This document shows, in pieces, positions 44,526 through 53,945 of a stretch of 64,000 nucleotides of DNA. Positions within the stretch are counted from its first letter, which is position 1. Every line of letters begins with the position of its first letter. The notes beneath the pieces are model-generated. The model worked only from the letters and a program-made list of their open reading frames with translations, searched no databases and was not told where the DNA came from. The stretch is from Oceanospirillaceae bacterium. GTDB taxonomy: Bacteria > Pseudomonadota > Gammaproteobacteria > Pseudomonadales > Balneatricaceae. The stretch covers positions 1 to 64,000 of the forward strand of contig JABSRA010000001.1 of the NCBI GenBank assembly GCA_013215445.1, in the 5' to 3' direction. Made by a program: the position numbers and the translations under genes.

Positions 44526-46289
44526 ATGGATAAAGCCCTTCAACGCCAATCATTTTTGTTCAGTTTTTTGCTTTGTGGCGTTTTTATACTCGCCCCTTTT
44601 TACTCACAACAGAGTCCAGGTGGCGAGGGACTCGCTATCCCCTACAACAATTGGGTGTGGATAGCCGCTATCTTGTTAATCTGTAGCGCAGTATTTCAAA
44701 TAATACTCAAAAAAGATATTATTTTGCCCAGCTACTGGCTGGGTATGGCGGCATTACCTTTAGGTTTTCTGATCAGTGGATTTATCAATGAAAGCGTAAA
44801 ACCCACCCAATGGCTATTTCGCATCGGCTACGTCATAGGCGGCTATTTATTTTTTATCGCCCTGTTTCAATTTAAATTAAAAAGAAGGCTGCTTGAAAAC
44901 ATCCTATACGGGGTCTGCGCAGCGGCCACCCTACACAGTTTAATTGCGCTGAGTCAAATTTTGAATTTGAATCTTGGCAGCTACATTCCACGCACAGCTG
45001 GCAACTACCCCATTAGTATCTTTCAACAAGTCAATGTACATGCCAGTTATTTAACCAGCGCTTTCTTTATCGCCCTGTACTTGGCCAGTAGCCCTTCGAT
45101 AAAAACCAGACAGTGGTGCTACAAATTATTGCTAGTAATAACCATCCTGGCCACCACAACTATGTTACTGGCAATCAGCTCCAGAACCACCTTGGTGGCC
45201 ATTAGCGTTTCACTGCCTATCCTGTTGATTGCAAGGTACCCGGCATTTAACAGAAATTGTGGCCTCAGTGCGCTTTTGCTCTGCGCTTTTGTGCTGGGCA
45301 TCGCCAGTGGAGGCTATCTATCTAAAGGGTTCGCCAAATACGAGACCAAGCTAGATGTTCAACGACAACATGCGCGCACTTATATTTATGACTTATCCTG
45401 GCAGACGTTCAAACAGGCACCGCTGTTTGGTCACGGTTTAGGCAGTTTTGAGCAAGTTTTCCAAGAGGCTAAAATTGACTACCCACAGAGCGACAAACTG
45501 GGAATACACCGGTTTTCTCATCCGCACAATGAATTACTTTTCTGGATGATTGAGGGGGGGGTAACCGCGTTAAGTGGCATATTTATCGCTTTGGCAGCCA
45601 CCATTCTGGCCCTGTTTAAATTAGGTTGGCGGCGGGCATTAAGCTATTGCGCACTGCTGTTCCCGATTAGTTTTCACACTCAGGTAGAGCTGCCATTTTA
45701 TCTTTCATCGGCGCTGTGGTTTTTATGGTTAACCTTATTATTTTTAATCCATCAACACCGAAACACCCGCTATAAAGTGATAATTTCAGCTTTTACCAGT
45801 AAATTTATTATTATAAGCAGCACCGCGATTAGCGCTATCTTGATTGGCTTTTTCTTGCACGTGACGATATCACTAAAAGGTATTGTCGACTTTGTTCGCA
45901 GTCCCCAGTTAGGCTTTTCAACTTTACAGAGCGCCAGCCAAAACTTGTACTTTCAAGATTTGAGTGTCAATCTAACCTTAACTCGTCTGCTTTACATCGA
46001 TATCGCCTTGGGCACTAAAACTAGAACACCTGAGTTCATCATCTGGGCAGAACAATATATCATCAAACATCCCGTCACTAGCACTATGGCGGATTTAGCC
46101 CTTGCCTACTTCTATATGGGGGATAGAGTTAACGCCTTGAGCACGATACGCAGAGCCGCTAAAATGTATCCTGTGACACCGGGCATTATTGACAGATTAC
46201 AAGATATAGAATCAGACAGGCCCATCGCCGAATTTAGACAAAAAATACAGACTCGCGTAGACCGCAGTCAGGCCCCGGCCACCCCATAG
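44526..46289 (+). CDS. PglL/Wzy-type O-oligosaccharyltransferase or O-antigen ligase
   Basis: This is a polytopic inner-membrane protein of 587 aa with about 12 helices. The Wzy_C domain includes the periplasmic loop RFSHPHNELLFWMIEGG (residues about 330-346), whose His residues act in PglL/WaaL transfer, and the preceding FGHGLGSFEQVF. A C-terminal tail after the last helix (about 460-587) has a TPR-like repeat (ADLALAYFYMGDRVNALSTI), typical of PglL and Wzy_C_2. It probably moves glycans from undecaprenyl phosphate onto a pilin or lipid. No pilin gene is adjacent. Its 3' end overlaps convergent sixA. Confidence 0.88.
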   Translation: MDKALQRQSFLFSFLLCGVFILAPFYSQQSPGGEGLAIPYNNWVWIAAILLICSAVFQIILKKDIILPSYWLGMAALPLGFLISGFINESVKPTQWLFRIGYVIGGYLFFIALFQFKLKRRLLENILYGVCAAATLHSLIALSQILNLNLGSYIPRTAGNYPISIFQQVNVHASYLTSAFFIALYLASSPSIKTRQWCYKLLLVITILATTTMLLAISSRTTLVAISVSLPILLIARYPAFNRNCGLSALLLCAFVLGIASGGYLSKGFAKYETKLDVQRQHARTYIYDLSWQTFKQAPLFGHGLGSFEQVFQEAKIDYPQSDKLGIHRFSHPHNELLFWMIEGGVTALSGIFIALAATILALFKLGWRRALSYCALLFPISFHTQVELPFYLSSALWFLWLTLLFLIHQHRNTRYKVIISAFTSKFIIISSTAISAILIGFFLHVTISLKGIVDFVRSPQLGFSTLQSASQNLYFQDLSVNLTLTRLLYIDIALGTKTRTPEFIIWAEQYIIKHPVTSTMADLALAYFYMGDRVNALSTIRRAAKMYPVTPGIIDRLQDIESDRPIAEFRQKIQTRVDRSQAPATP

Positions 46290-46689
46290 TGTAGCTATAA
46301 ATTGAGCCAGGCAAGACCGGCTCAGGCCGAGATAAATCACCAGATTCAAAAAAGCTGATGAGGTTACCGATCAGCGGTTGATGCGTCACCACCAGCAACT
46401 GATCACACCAATGTTTTTCCAGCGCGACAATTGCCTCTGCGATGGTGTTTTCAGGGGTTAACTGGTTATCATACAAAATATCAACATTGTTTAAGGACGC
46501 GGCGATAATGGCCGCTGTTTGACGGGTACGCAAGTAGGGAGAGCAGACTATCTTAGAGATACCCCGTAATTGTCGCTGCCTTTGTTTGACCATCGCGACT
46601 AACTGTTCACGACCCTCACGGGTTAAGGGCCGATCAAAATCTGTCGGTGCGCTCCAACTAGCCTCACCATGACGCATTATTAAAAACAT
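46234..46689 (-). CDS. sixA: Phosphohistidine phosphatase SixA
   Basis: This 151-aa histidine phosphatase has the N-terminal RHG motif (MFLIMRHGEASW), the second catalytic His in VVTHQPLIG and RTRQTAAIIAA in between. SixA removes phosphate from phosphohistidine in two-component or PTS partners. The last 56 bp overlap the convergent pglL-like gene. It lies 39 bp downstream of gpsA on the same strand, and gpsA-sixA is a known neighbour pair in Pseudomonas-type genomes. Confidence 0.93.
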   Translation of the reverse strand: MFLIMRHGEASWSAPTDFDRPLTREGREQLVAMVKQRQRQLRGISKIVCSPYLRTRQTAAIIAASLNNVDILYDNQLTPENTIAEAIVALEKHWCDQLLVVTHQPLIGNLISFFESGDLSRPEPVLPGSIYSYTMGWPGPDCGLRESVFFV

Positions 46690-46728
46690 CGGTATCTCCT
46701 TATACCAGGGGCTAACTCCAGGGAAAAG

Positions 46729-47751
46729 CTAGTGGGGAAGGACGAATTCCACATCTGATCCCTGCTCGCTCAACATCATGCTCTTAGCGACTTCATTGGG
46801 GGCCGCACCTTCATAGACAACTTGATAAATACCATTTAACAACGGCATATAAATATTGAGCTCGATACTTTTATCATGTACCAACTTCACGGTATTCACC
46901 CCTTCAGCAACCTGCCCCAGTGTGGCAATCGCCTCCTCTAAGGTACTGCCTAGGCCCAGAGCGTGTCCGACCCGATAGTTGCGGCTCAAAGGGGACATGC
47001 AAGTTGCCACTAAATCACCAACGCCCGCTAGCCCCAGGAAAGTCATAGGGTTGGCACCCATGCTCACGGCAAAGCGACTCATTTCAGCCAGTGCACGGGT
47101 GAGTAACATACTGCGGGTGTTTTCACCCATACCCATTGCGGCACTTAAGCCTGAGGCAATGGCATAAATGTTCTTTAATACCCCGCCGAGCTCCACACCA
47201 TAGATGTCATCACTGGCGTAAATACGAAAATAATCACGATGTAACAGGTCTTGCATTAACGTACGTAACTGCACATCTTTGCTCGCCACCACTGTCGCGG
47301 TCAATTGACGCTGTGCCAGCTCTTTAGCAAAATTTGGACCACTTAACACTCCGACTTTTGCCATTTCCAGCTCTTGTTCAACGATCTGGCTCATCATGTA
47401 AAAGCTATCAGCTTCAACACCTTTAGTGGTGCTAATAACCTTGAGTTTAGCAGGCAAAAATGGAGCAGCTTGCTTTAACACATCACGAAAACTGGCACTG
47501 GGGATAGAGATAACTAAGAGCTCAATGTCTTTAAGGGCTGCCGCTAAATCCGTATAGGCAACCAGTGTAGGTGCCAGGGAGTATTCGGGTAAATACCGGC
47601 TATTGAAGTGCGTTTGATTAATGCTCTGTGCAGCACTTTCGCTGCGCATCCACTGCCTGACATCACAGCCCTTCTCGGCACATATATTGGCAATCACAGT
47701 ACCAAAACTGCCACCGCCCAACACTGCTATTTTATAGCCTTGATGACTCAT
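46729..47751 (-). CDS. gpsA: Glycerol-3-phosphate dehydrogenase [NAD(P)+]
   Basis: It makes sn-glycerol-3-phosphate for phospholipid synthesis. The Rossmann motif is AVLGGGSFGTVIANICAEKG. The KGVEADSFYMMS, GVLSGPNFAKELAQ and GVELGGVLKNIYAIASG (catalytic Lys) segments are all GpsA signatures, and NYRVGHALGLG is present near the C-terminus. The 340-aa length is standard. A GGG/CCC hairpin lies 80-115 bp upstream. Confidence 0.97.
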   Translation of the reverse strand: MSHQGYKIAVLGGGSFGTVIANICAEKGCDVRQWMRSESAAQSINQTHFNSRYLPEYSLAPTLVAYTDLAAALKDIELLVISIPSASFRDVLKQAAPFLPAKLKVISTTKGVEADSFYMMSQIVEQELEMAKVGVLSGPNFAKELAQRQLTATVVASKDVQLRTLMQDLLHRDYFRIYASDDIYGVELGGVLKNIYAIASGLSAAMGMGENTRSMLLTRALAEMSRFAVSMGANPMTFLGLAGVGDLVATCMSPLSRNYRVGHALGLGSTLEEAIATLGQVAEGVNTVKLVHDKSIELNIYMPLLNGIYQVVYEGAAPNEVAKSMMLSEQGSDVEFVLPH

Positions 47752-47828
47752 ACTACGTGGTTTTCCTTACAGACAAAGCAACAATGACGCCGGTTAAAAA
47801 TCAGTGATCCGCATAACGTCACAGGCGA

Positions 47829-47864
47829 GGGCCAGACCAAGGATTAATCGGGAGTCGCTGGCCC
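47829..47864. other. Hairpin upstream of gpsA
   Basis: A perfect 7-bp inverted repeat GGGCCAG (47829-47835) / CTGGCCC (47858-47864) with a 22-base loop lies in the 196-bp gap between rhlB and gpsA. A second inverted repeat TTGGC / GCCAA lies at about 47872-47901. Either could end the rhlB transcript. No T-run follows directly. Confidence 0.45.
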
Positions 47865-47947
47865 CGCTGATTGGCAATTAAGCAGGTTTTTAACAGCCAA
47901 TTAGCGCGTGCTTTGGTTACGCACTTTCGGTTGGTTATACTGAAGAA

Positions 47948-49183
47948 TTATTTAATATCAGCCAATAATTCATCGCTTGGATGGATACAATCGAGCTTGA
48001 CACCAATTTGCTCTTCTATTTCAGGAATCATAAAAGAGTCATCTTCACAGGCAAAACAAATAGAGACACCGGTGCTACCAGCACGCCCTGTCCGACCAAT
48101 ACGATGCACATAATCATCAGCATCTTCCGGCAGGTGGTAATTTACCACTAGACCCACATCATCAACATGAATACCACGACCTGCGACATCAGTGGCGACC
48201 ATCACTTGAATTCTACCCCGTTTAAAGTCATCTAAGGTCTTTACTCGTTTGTGTTGTGGGATCTCTCCAGACATCAACGAGGCACGCACCCCATCCTTCC
48301 TCAATTTTTCAGCAAGCTCACGGGTCTGATGCCGTCTATTACAAAAAACAATCACGCGTTTAATATCGTTTTGGAGGATATAGTTACGCAACAGTTTATA
48401 TTTATCTTTCTTTTCTACCAAGAAAACCTTCTGATTGACGGTATCCGTGGTTTTAGTATCGGACTCAATTTCTACTACCACTGGATCATCTGTCCACTGC
48501 CCGGCTAGTGTCATCACTTCGTCGGTAAAGGTAGCACTGTAAAGTAATGTTTGACGCTCTTCACCCTTGCGGGGGGTACTGCGAATGATAGTACGAACAT
48601 CTGGAATAAAGCCCATGCTCAACATCCGATCAGCTTCATCGAGAACCAACATTTCAACGTTACCTAGATCTACTTCTCCAGATCGGACATAATCGATCAA
48701 ACGCCCTGGGGTCGCCACAATAATATCCACGGCCTGTGCCGCTAACTCTCGGCGCTGTTTGCCATAATCAACACCGCCAACTAATGCCACCACATGGACA
48801 TTGGTATATTTACACAGTAACTCAGCATCATCTGCGATCTGTAGTGCAAGCTCGCGGGTCGGGGCGACAATCAGCGCCCTCGGCTCGGAGAGTTTACGCT
48901 TGTGAGTGAAGGGAAAATCCAATATATCGGCAATAATACCCACCAAAAACGCGGCTGTTTTACCGGTGCCAGTCTGTGCCTTACCTATAATATCTCTACC
49001 TTGTAAAGCGTGCTCAATGGTCGCCGCTTGAATCGGCGTGCAGTATTGAAAGCCTAAATCAGCGATACCGTGCATTAATTCATCCGGTAACGAGAAATCG
49101 TGGAAACGTTGTTTTCCCTCTACTTTTTCTGCCTTAAAATCGGCGGGGGTCCATACTTGATTGCTGCTTGTAGTATTATTCAC
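47948..49183 (-). CDS. rhlB: DEAD-box ATP-dependent RNA helicase (RhlB-like)
   Basis: This RNA helicase of 411 aa carries the Q motif ([13 protein letters not shown]), Walker [34 protein letters not shown] as [12 protein letters not shown] (LYSATFTD) and the C-terminal [41 protein letters not shown]. It lacks the long tails of DeaD or RhlE, and the N-terminus with [19 protein letters not shown] resembles pseudomonad RhlB. RhlB acts in mRNA decay in the degradosome. It lies 41 bp downstream of dinG on the same strand. Confidence 0.85.
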   Translation of the reverse strand: MNNTTSSNQVWTPADFKAEKVEGKQRFHDFSLPDELMHGIADLGFQYCTPIQAATIEHALQGRDIIGKAQTGTGKTAAFLVGIIADILDFPFTHKRKLSEPRALIVAPTRELALQIADDAELLCKYTNVHVVALVGGVDYGKQRRELAAQAVDIIVATPGRLIDYVRSGEVDLGNVEMLVLDEADRMLSMGFIPDVRTIIRSTPRKGEERQTLLYSATFTDEVMTLAGQWTDDPVVVEIESDTKTTDTVNQKVFLVEKKDKYKLLRNYILQNDIKRVIVFCNRRHQTRELAEKLRKDGVRASLMSGEIPQHKRVKTLDDFKRGRIQVMVATDVAGRGIHVDDVGLVVNYHLPEDADDYVHRIGRTGRAGSTGVSICFACEDDSFMIPEIEEQIGVKLDCIHPSDELLADIK

Positions 49184-49224
49184 AATTACTTATTTCTCAT
49201 TAAAGGAACCCGCATACGGCGTGT

Positions 49225-51408
49225 TCAATGTTCTATTTGGCGACGAAATGGCGGAAGTGCATCTAATAACTGGCGTCCATAACGCCGGGTAACCACTCGT
49301 CTATCTAATAATATTACCTGACCGGTATCTGTCTCTGAACGCAACAAGCGCCCAACAGCTTGAGTTAAACGCATCGAAGTAGCTGGTACTGTCCACTGCA
49401 TAAAAGCATTGCCACCTGAGTTCTCTATCCACTCAGACATAGTCGCATCCACTGGATCATCGGGTACCCCGAAAGGTAACTTGGTGATAATTACTTGCTT
49501 TAAGTAGTCACCTGGCAAATCGACACCTTCTGAGAATGATGCCAAGCCAAAAATGACACTGTTATCACCATCATCAATTTTTTGACGGTGACGGCGCAGT
49601 ATTTCATTTTTACTTAACTCTCCCTGAGCCATAATGATGGCCCTGACGTCACTAGACATCGATTCCAAAACAGTTCCCATTTGACGCCAGGAACTAAAAA
49701 GGACTAGCGCGGCACTGGCATCACTCAAATGGCTGTTGAGATATTCAATTACCTCTAGTGTATGCTCTTCAGGCTTGCTTGGATCGCTCTGCATCGTCGG
49801 TATAATCAAACTAGCGGCATTCGCATAGTCAAATGGGCTGGGCAATTGTGCACATAAAGTGTCACTGGGTAAACCTAAATCAGCCACAGTACGATCAAAA
49901 CGGCCTAAAGCAGTCATGGTTGCTGATGTTAACACAGCGCCGAAACAATTATCCCATAGATGCTCTTTTAATGTATCTGCAGCGGACACTGGACAGCTGC
50001 GGCATTCAAAATCTGTCCCATCCATGGTATCTAACGCATTCACCCATCTGGCCGTAGGTGTGCTATTAGGATCATCGGGAGATGCATAACTTCTGGCCAG
50101 CCAATACATAGCCTGCCCCCTCGACCAAATAACCCCGATAACCGGATACCAACGCTCTGCTATAGATTTATCCAATTCAACCACAGATCCATCTAGGGCT
50201 TCTTTGAGCACATCGACAATTTGCTCAGCTTTCATCGACCATTTTTCAGCAGCACTGGCGAGACCGGCAGCTTGTACCATTAAACTCTCAGGTAACAGAC
50301 CATTGGGAAAGCGCATTCTGTCCCGAGCGGGCTGCTGCTCAGTAAATAGTGATCGAACTTGCTGTAGCCAATGCTCTAGCGCCTGTTCAAGATCACGCCT
50401 GGGAAGTTCCATCGCGTCAACATATTGGACAATACTTGGATGTTTATCAGTTTCATCAATCAATTGATCGAGTTGTCTAGCACAGCTTTTCAACCATTTT
50501 AAAGAAGCTTTAAGCCGTAAATTATAGGCAAAATGATTGGTGGTTTTTTGACCTAGGTGATGAGCTTCATCAAATATATAAATGGTATTAGAAGGCTCGG
50601 GCAATATTGCACCACCGCCTAAGGATAAATCTGCCAATACCAAATCATGGTTAGCTACGATGATGTCTGCTTTATCCAATGCATCTCGAGCTTGATAAAA
50701 AGGGCAGTTGTTGAAATGCTCACAATGTCTGTTGGTACACTTGGTATGATCACTGGTCAAGGGACGCCAAATGTCCTCCGCGATTTCATTACTCAGCGAA
50801 TCCCGATCACCGTTCCAAGAACCATCGCTGAAGTCCTTGAGTAAAGTGCGATAAAAGGCGATGGTATGTTCATCCATCTTAAACGCCAATTCATCCTCAT
50901 ACAAAGCCATTTGGCCCATATCATCTTGGCTATTTAGAAATTTATGCGCCTGTAGCAAACAGAAATAACGCCCCCGTCCCTTCGCGAGAACATAGTGACA
51001 AGACCAGTTGGTTATCTTATTCAACTCGGGAAGGTCTTTATTGATCAATTGCTCTTGCAGGGCCACCGTGGCGGTAGACAACACTAATTTACAGCCATGT
51101 TGCTTGGCGATTGGAATTGCACTGAGCAAATAAGCCATGGTTTTACCGGTACCGGTCCCCGCCTCGATAACACAGAGGTAATGATCACTTTTTCGCTCAT
51201 TATTATGGTCTGTCTCGATGTTGCCTAGCACTCTAGCTACATGTGCGATCATTTGTTTTTGACCCGAACGCGCTGTTAACTTACGTTGGTCTAAGAACTG
51301 GCGATAGCTGGATTGGATAATTTTTTTTAAGGTGTTGGTTAACAAGAGAAACAGTCCAAATATGAGTGGCACAAAGTTAAAAATCACTGACCCGAATATT
51401 GCATACAC
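49225..51408 (-). CDS. dinG: ATP-dependent DNA helicase DinG
   Basis: This is an XPD-family iron-sulfur helicase. Walker A is EAGTGTGKTMAYL and the DEAH box is IFDEAHHLG. Iron-sulfur cysteines are in RYFCLL and KCTNRHCEHFNNC. The C-terminal motifs FGLASFSEGVDLPG and TQAVGRLLRSETDTGQV (Arg finger) close the helicase. The open frame begins MYAIFGSVIFNFVPLIFG, a hydrophobic stretch that is not part of DinG, so translation may begin near residue 22, for example at the TTG at 51345. A palindromic element lies immediately upstream. DinG unwinds R-loops and damage intermediates and is often SOS-regulated. Confidence 0.92.
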   Translation of the reverse strand: MYAIFGSVIFNFVPLIFGLFLLLTNTLKKIIQSSYRQFLDQRKLTARSGQKQMIAHVARVLGNIETDHNNERKSDHYLCVIEAGTGTGKTMAYLLSAIPIAKQHGCKLVLSTATVALQEQLINKDLPELNKITNWSCHYVLAKGRGRYFCLLQAHKFLNSQDDMGQMALYEDELAFKMDEHTIAFYRTLLKDFSDGSWNGDRDSLSNEIAEDIWRPLTSDHTKCTNRHCEHFNNCPFYQARDALDKADIIVANHDLVLADLSLGGGAILPEPSNTIYIFDEAHHLGQKTTNHFAYNLRLKASLKWLKSCARQLDQLIDETDKHPSIVQYVDAMELPRRDLEQALEHWLQQVRSLFTEQQPARDRMRFPNGLLPESLMVQAAGLASAAEKWSMKAEQIVDVLKEALDGSVVELDKSIAERWYPVIGVIWSRGQAMYWLARSYASPDDPNSTPTARWVNALDTMDGTDFECRSCPVSAADTLKEHLWDNCFGAVLTSATMTALGRFDRTVADLGLPSDTLCAQLPSPFDYANAASLIIPTMQSDPSKPEEHTLEVIEYLNSHLSDASAALVLFSSWRQMGTVLESMSSDVRAIIMAQGELSKNEILRRHRQKIDDGDNSVIFGLASFSEGVDLPGDYLKQVIITKLPFGVPDDPVDATMSEWIENSGGNAFMQWTVPATSMRLTQAVGRLLRSETDTGQVILLDRRVVTRRYGRQLLDALPPFRRQIEH

Positions 51409-51417
51409 AGCCGAAAA

Positions 51418-51522
51418 GATAGCATAGACGATTGTATTTATGGGTTTTTTCAGATTCAGCGCCGAGCTAGGCGGATTGAGAGAGAAAAGTCCTTAATACC
51501 AACCGACAAGCTAGAGCATGCG
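51418..51522 (+). mobile_element. Palindromic miniature element, family A, copy 3 (diverged)
   Basis: It matches 26504-26618 in the same orientation: GATAGC at the left, GATTGTATTTATGGGTTTTTTCAG, GGATTGAGAGAGAAAAGTCC and the diagnostic ACAAGCTAGAGCATGCG end. It is about 10 bp shorter and less symmetrical, so it is older or damaged. It occupies the divergent dinG-lexA region, 10 bp upstream of the dinG ATG. Confidence 0.6.
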
Positions 51523-51639
51523 TTGTTAAGCACAATGTTCAGGCTGCTTTAATTGTTTTTGTCGAGCGTTCGAAATTAAAGCCAGCATAGCAAAACACTG
51601 GATATATAGACAGAAAAAAAGCTTTACAGTCAAATTATA

Positions 51640-51673
51640 CTGTATATAATCCAAGTACTGTATAAAAAAACAG
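51640..51673. promoter_or_regulatory. LexA operators (SOS boxes) upstream of lexA
   Basis: CTGTATAAAAAAACAG at 51658-51673 is an exact CTGT-N8-ACAG SOS box. A second half-match CTGTATATAATCCAAG at 51640-51655 is 18 bp upstream, so a double site is likely. The boxes end 15 bp before the lexA ATG, the classical position for autoregulation. Confidence 0.9.
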
Positions 51674-51688
51674 ATAAAGGAAATTATC

Positions 51689-52312
51689 ATGCTGAATACT
51701 CCAAAACTAACCAACCGACAAACCGACGTATTCAATTGTATTAAAGAGCATATAGTGGAAACCGGCTATCCACCAACACGTGCCGACATCGCCAAGAAAC
51801 TAGGTTTTAAATCGACCAATGCAGCGGAAGAACACCTCAAGGCGCTGGCCAAAAAAGGCGCAATAGAAATAATCCCCGGCACTTCAAGAGGCATTCGAAT
51901 TCCAAATTTCGAACAGAGAGAACTCGGCTTGCCTATCATCGGCCAAGTAGCTGCCGGCTCGCCAATTTTAGCCCAAGAACACATTGAAGAACACTGCACC
52001 ATATCATCAAATTTTTTCAAACCTAGTGCTGACTACCTACTGAGAGTACAAGGTTATAGCATGAAGGACATTGGCATTATGGATGGTGATTTGCTTGCAG
52101 TACATCAATGCCGAGAAGCTCGAAATGGGCAGATTGTGGTCGCTCGTATCGACGATGAAGTAACAGTTAAGCGCTATAAAAGAGAGGGTGACAAGGTATA
52201 TTTAATCGCCGAAAATGAAGATTTCTCCCCCATTGTGATTGATTTAACTCAGCAGGAATTAACCATTGAAGGTTTGGGAGTAGGTGTTATACGCCAGGGT
52301 GGCGAGCCATGA
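51689..52312 (+). CDS. lexA: LexA repressor
   Basis: This is the SOS repressor of 207 aa. The N-terminal winged HTH starts [20 protein letters not shown] and includes [20 protein letters not shown]. The self-cleavage bond is Ala89-Gly90 in [11 protein letters not shown]. The catalytic Ser124 lies in [14 protein letters not shown] and Lys161 in VTVKRYK. ATG follows AAAGG at good spacing, and the SOS boxes directly precede it. It overlaps sulA by 4 bp. Confidence 0.97.
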   Translation: MLNTPKLTNRQTDVFNCIKEHIVETGYPPTRADIAKKLGFKSTNAAEEHLKALAKKGAIEIIPGTSRGIRIPNFEQRELGLPIIGQVAAGSPILAQEHIEEHCTISSNFFKPSADYLLRVQGYSMKDIGIMDGDLLAVHQCREARNGQIVVARIDDEVTVKRYKREGDKVYLIAENEDFSPIVIDLTQQELTIEGLGVGVIRQGGEP

Positions 52313-52860
52313 TTATAAGTATCAACAAAAACAGTAGAAACATTGCGGGCATGGAAACAACCAACCTGCCGAATGGGCTAAACAAACATTTTTCTAGCGC
52401 TGACGGCATCGCCAAAAAATTAGACAACCGCTCTAGCAGTCGTCGCCTGACGTACAATCAACAAGCAAGCCTGACTAAAAGTAATAATTTACTCGGTAAG
52501 ATAACCGAGATAATCACCTGCGACGAAGAGGCATCAAGCTTGACTATGCTGCTGCCTTTACTGGCTACTTTAAGCAAAGACGACCGATGGTTTGCCTGGG
52601 TCTCGCCCCCTAAAAACCTACCTAGATCACTGTTACAATCTGCAGGTATAGCACTTGATAAAGTGATGTTACTTTATCCTGATGAACACAACTCAGCATT
52701 AATGCTGGCGAAAAAAGCGCTGAGCGCAGGTACTTGTCATGCAGTAATAAGCTGGGCTGGCGATTTGTCAGAACACGAGATGTCAAACTTAGAACACTCA
52801 GCCAGAATAGGCGCCAGCCACGGAATTTTGATTCGAAAAAGAATCAAGTTGAATCATTAA
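52309..52860 (+). CDS. sulA: SOS cell-division inhibitor SulA
   Basis: This 183-aa SulA-family protein blocks FtsZ polymerisation during DNA damage. The core [39 protein letters not shown], then [34 protein letters not shown], resembles pseudomonad SulA. The N-terminal 60 residues are poorly conserved. Its ATG overlaps the lexA stop (ATGA), so it is co-expressed with lexA from the SOS promoter. The same lexA-sulA operon occurs in Pseudomonas. Confidence 0.88.
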   Translation: MIISINKNSRNIAGMETTNLPNGLNKHFSSADGIAKKLDNRSSSRRLTYNQQASLTKSNNLLGKITEIITCDEEASSLTMLLPLLATLSKDDRWFAWVSPPKNLPRSLLQSAGIALDKVMLLYPDEHNSALMLAKKALSAGTCHAVISWAGDLSEHEMSNLEHSARIGASHGILIRKRIKLNH

Positions 52861-52875
52861 CCACTGGCGAAACAG

Positions 52876-53130
52876 TTAATGTAGAGTATGTCTTTTAGCC
52901 TCTATATTTGCGGCTTCTATTTGACTCGACTCCGATAAATATTCGATGCCCGCTATCAGCATTTTGCTAGCTAAATCGATCTGCAGCCCCTCTAGCTTTT
53001 CCTTAAATTCTGCGCTGATGTTAATCGTTAATAACGCAGTTTTCTCACCCGCTTTACGAACTACAAATTCGTCTGTTGGTAATTGCACAATCTCTAGAGC
53101 CGTTACTTTAGAATCTTTCATAAATATCAT
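52876..53130 (-). CDS. Small conserved hypothetical protein (lexA-topA interval)
   Basis: No domain is recognised. The 84-residue frame could start at MIFMKDSK or at the second Met (53121, MKDSKVTALEIVQLPTDEFV). Amino acids are balanced, and a positional counterpart exists in Pseudomonas between sulA and topA. It lies convergent to sulA with a 15-bp gap. It may be co-transcribed with the next gene upstream at a distance of 137 bp. Function is unknown. Confidence 0.65.
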   Translation of the reverse strand: MIFMKDSKVTALEIVQLPTDEFVVRKAGEKTALLTINISAEFKEKLEGLQIDLASKMLIAGIEYLSESSQIEAANIEAKRHTLH

Positions 53131-53267
53131 CTTGTTGGCACCCCAAACATTTTCAAACTGATTACCATTTAGCGATTTAAAATGGAGGGAATATTAAAAT
53201 TTGTCTGTACAAAATTGCCACTAAGCCTCCTTACCTAGTGATAGCGACACTTAAATCTATTATCAAT

Positions 53268-53828
53268 TTACCATTCTTGCATAAGTAATCTATATTGTTC
53301 AACCAGTTCAAGCAATTGCCTATAACTATATTCATACTGTTGTTCAACTTGAATGATGGGGAGATCTTTTAGGCCGATCAAGTTCTCATTTCCCAGGTTG
53401 TTTTTCAGTGTAACTGGAGAGGCAAGCGCTAAGAATTTATTATACTCCCCTGCCAGCCATTCTAACCAACTGTTGGGGTCCTCTTCAAGCTGGGCCAATA
53501 CCACACATTGCTGACAAACTATTTCAACTCGTTGAAGTTTTAAATTTAGTTGGCAAAAACTATCCTCAGGGGAAATATCTATTCTATAATCAGCCGCCAT
53601 TTCTTGCATAAAGGCACGTTTTGCCAATACAAAATGAAAACTGAGTGCCTGACTGTAAGCTTTAATTAAAGCGATACGATTATCTGCCGACTGCTCAGCT
53701 GACACTTGTAGCAATCGCTGCAGATGGATTTTAACGGACTGTAATTGCTGGTTTGTGGTCGCTATTTTTTCTGGATTCAAGGTCTGTACTTCTCTTTGGG
53801 AGAGACTGGTAGCTTGAGAACTCTGCAT
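53268..53828 (-). CDS. Conserved hypothetical protein (DUF6586-like, topA-adjacent)
   Basis: This 186-aa protein is predicted all-helical (QQLQSVKIHLQRLLQVSAEQ, AYSQALSFHFVLAKRAFMQEMA) with no membrane segment. Its position downstream of topA and near lexA-sulA matches a pseudomonad protein of similar length and composition. I assign it to that group by context and weak resemblance only. Function is unknown. Confidence 0.7.
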   Translation of the reverse strand: MQSSQATSLSQREVQTLNPEKIATTNQQLQSVKIHLQRLLQVSAEQSADNRIALIKAYSQALSFHFVLAKRAFMQEMAADYRIDISPEDSFCQLNLKLQRVEIVCQQCVVLAQLEEDPNSWLEWLAGEYNKFLALASPVTLKNNLGNENLIGLKDLPIIQVEQQYEYSYRQLLELVEQYRLLMQEW

Positions 53829-53854
53829 AGTCTATCTAAGACAGGGAAAGCACC

Positions 53855-53908
53855 AAATAGCGGGGTTAGTATACCCCTCTTTTTGGGTACAGTAGGCCTC
53901 CGCTATTT
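53855..53908. repeat. Nested inverted repeat between topA and the downstream hypothetical gene
   Basis: The outer arms AAATAGCGG (53855-53863) and CCGCTATTT (53900-53908) are perfect. An inner hairpin GGGGT/ACCCC lies near 53862-53877. This could be the topA terminator or an mRNA stability element. It lacks a downstream T-run on the minus strand. Confidence 0.55.
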
Positions 53909-53945
53909 AAGCGTTAGATCGTTTCGAGTGTAGCTAGCTGAGGCT

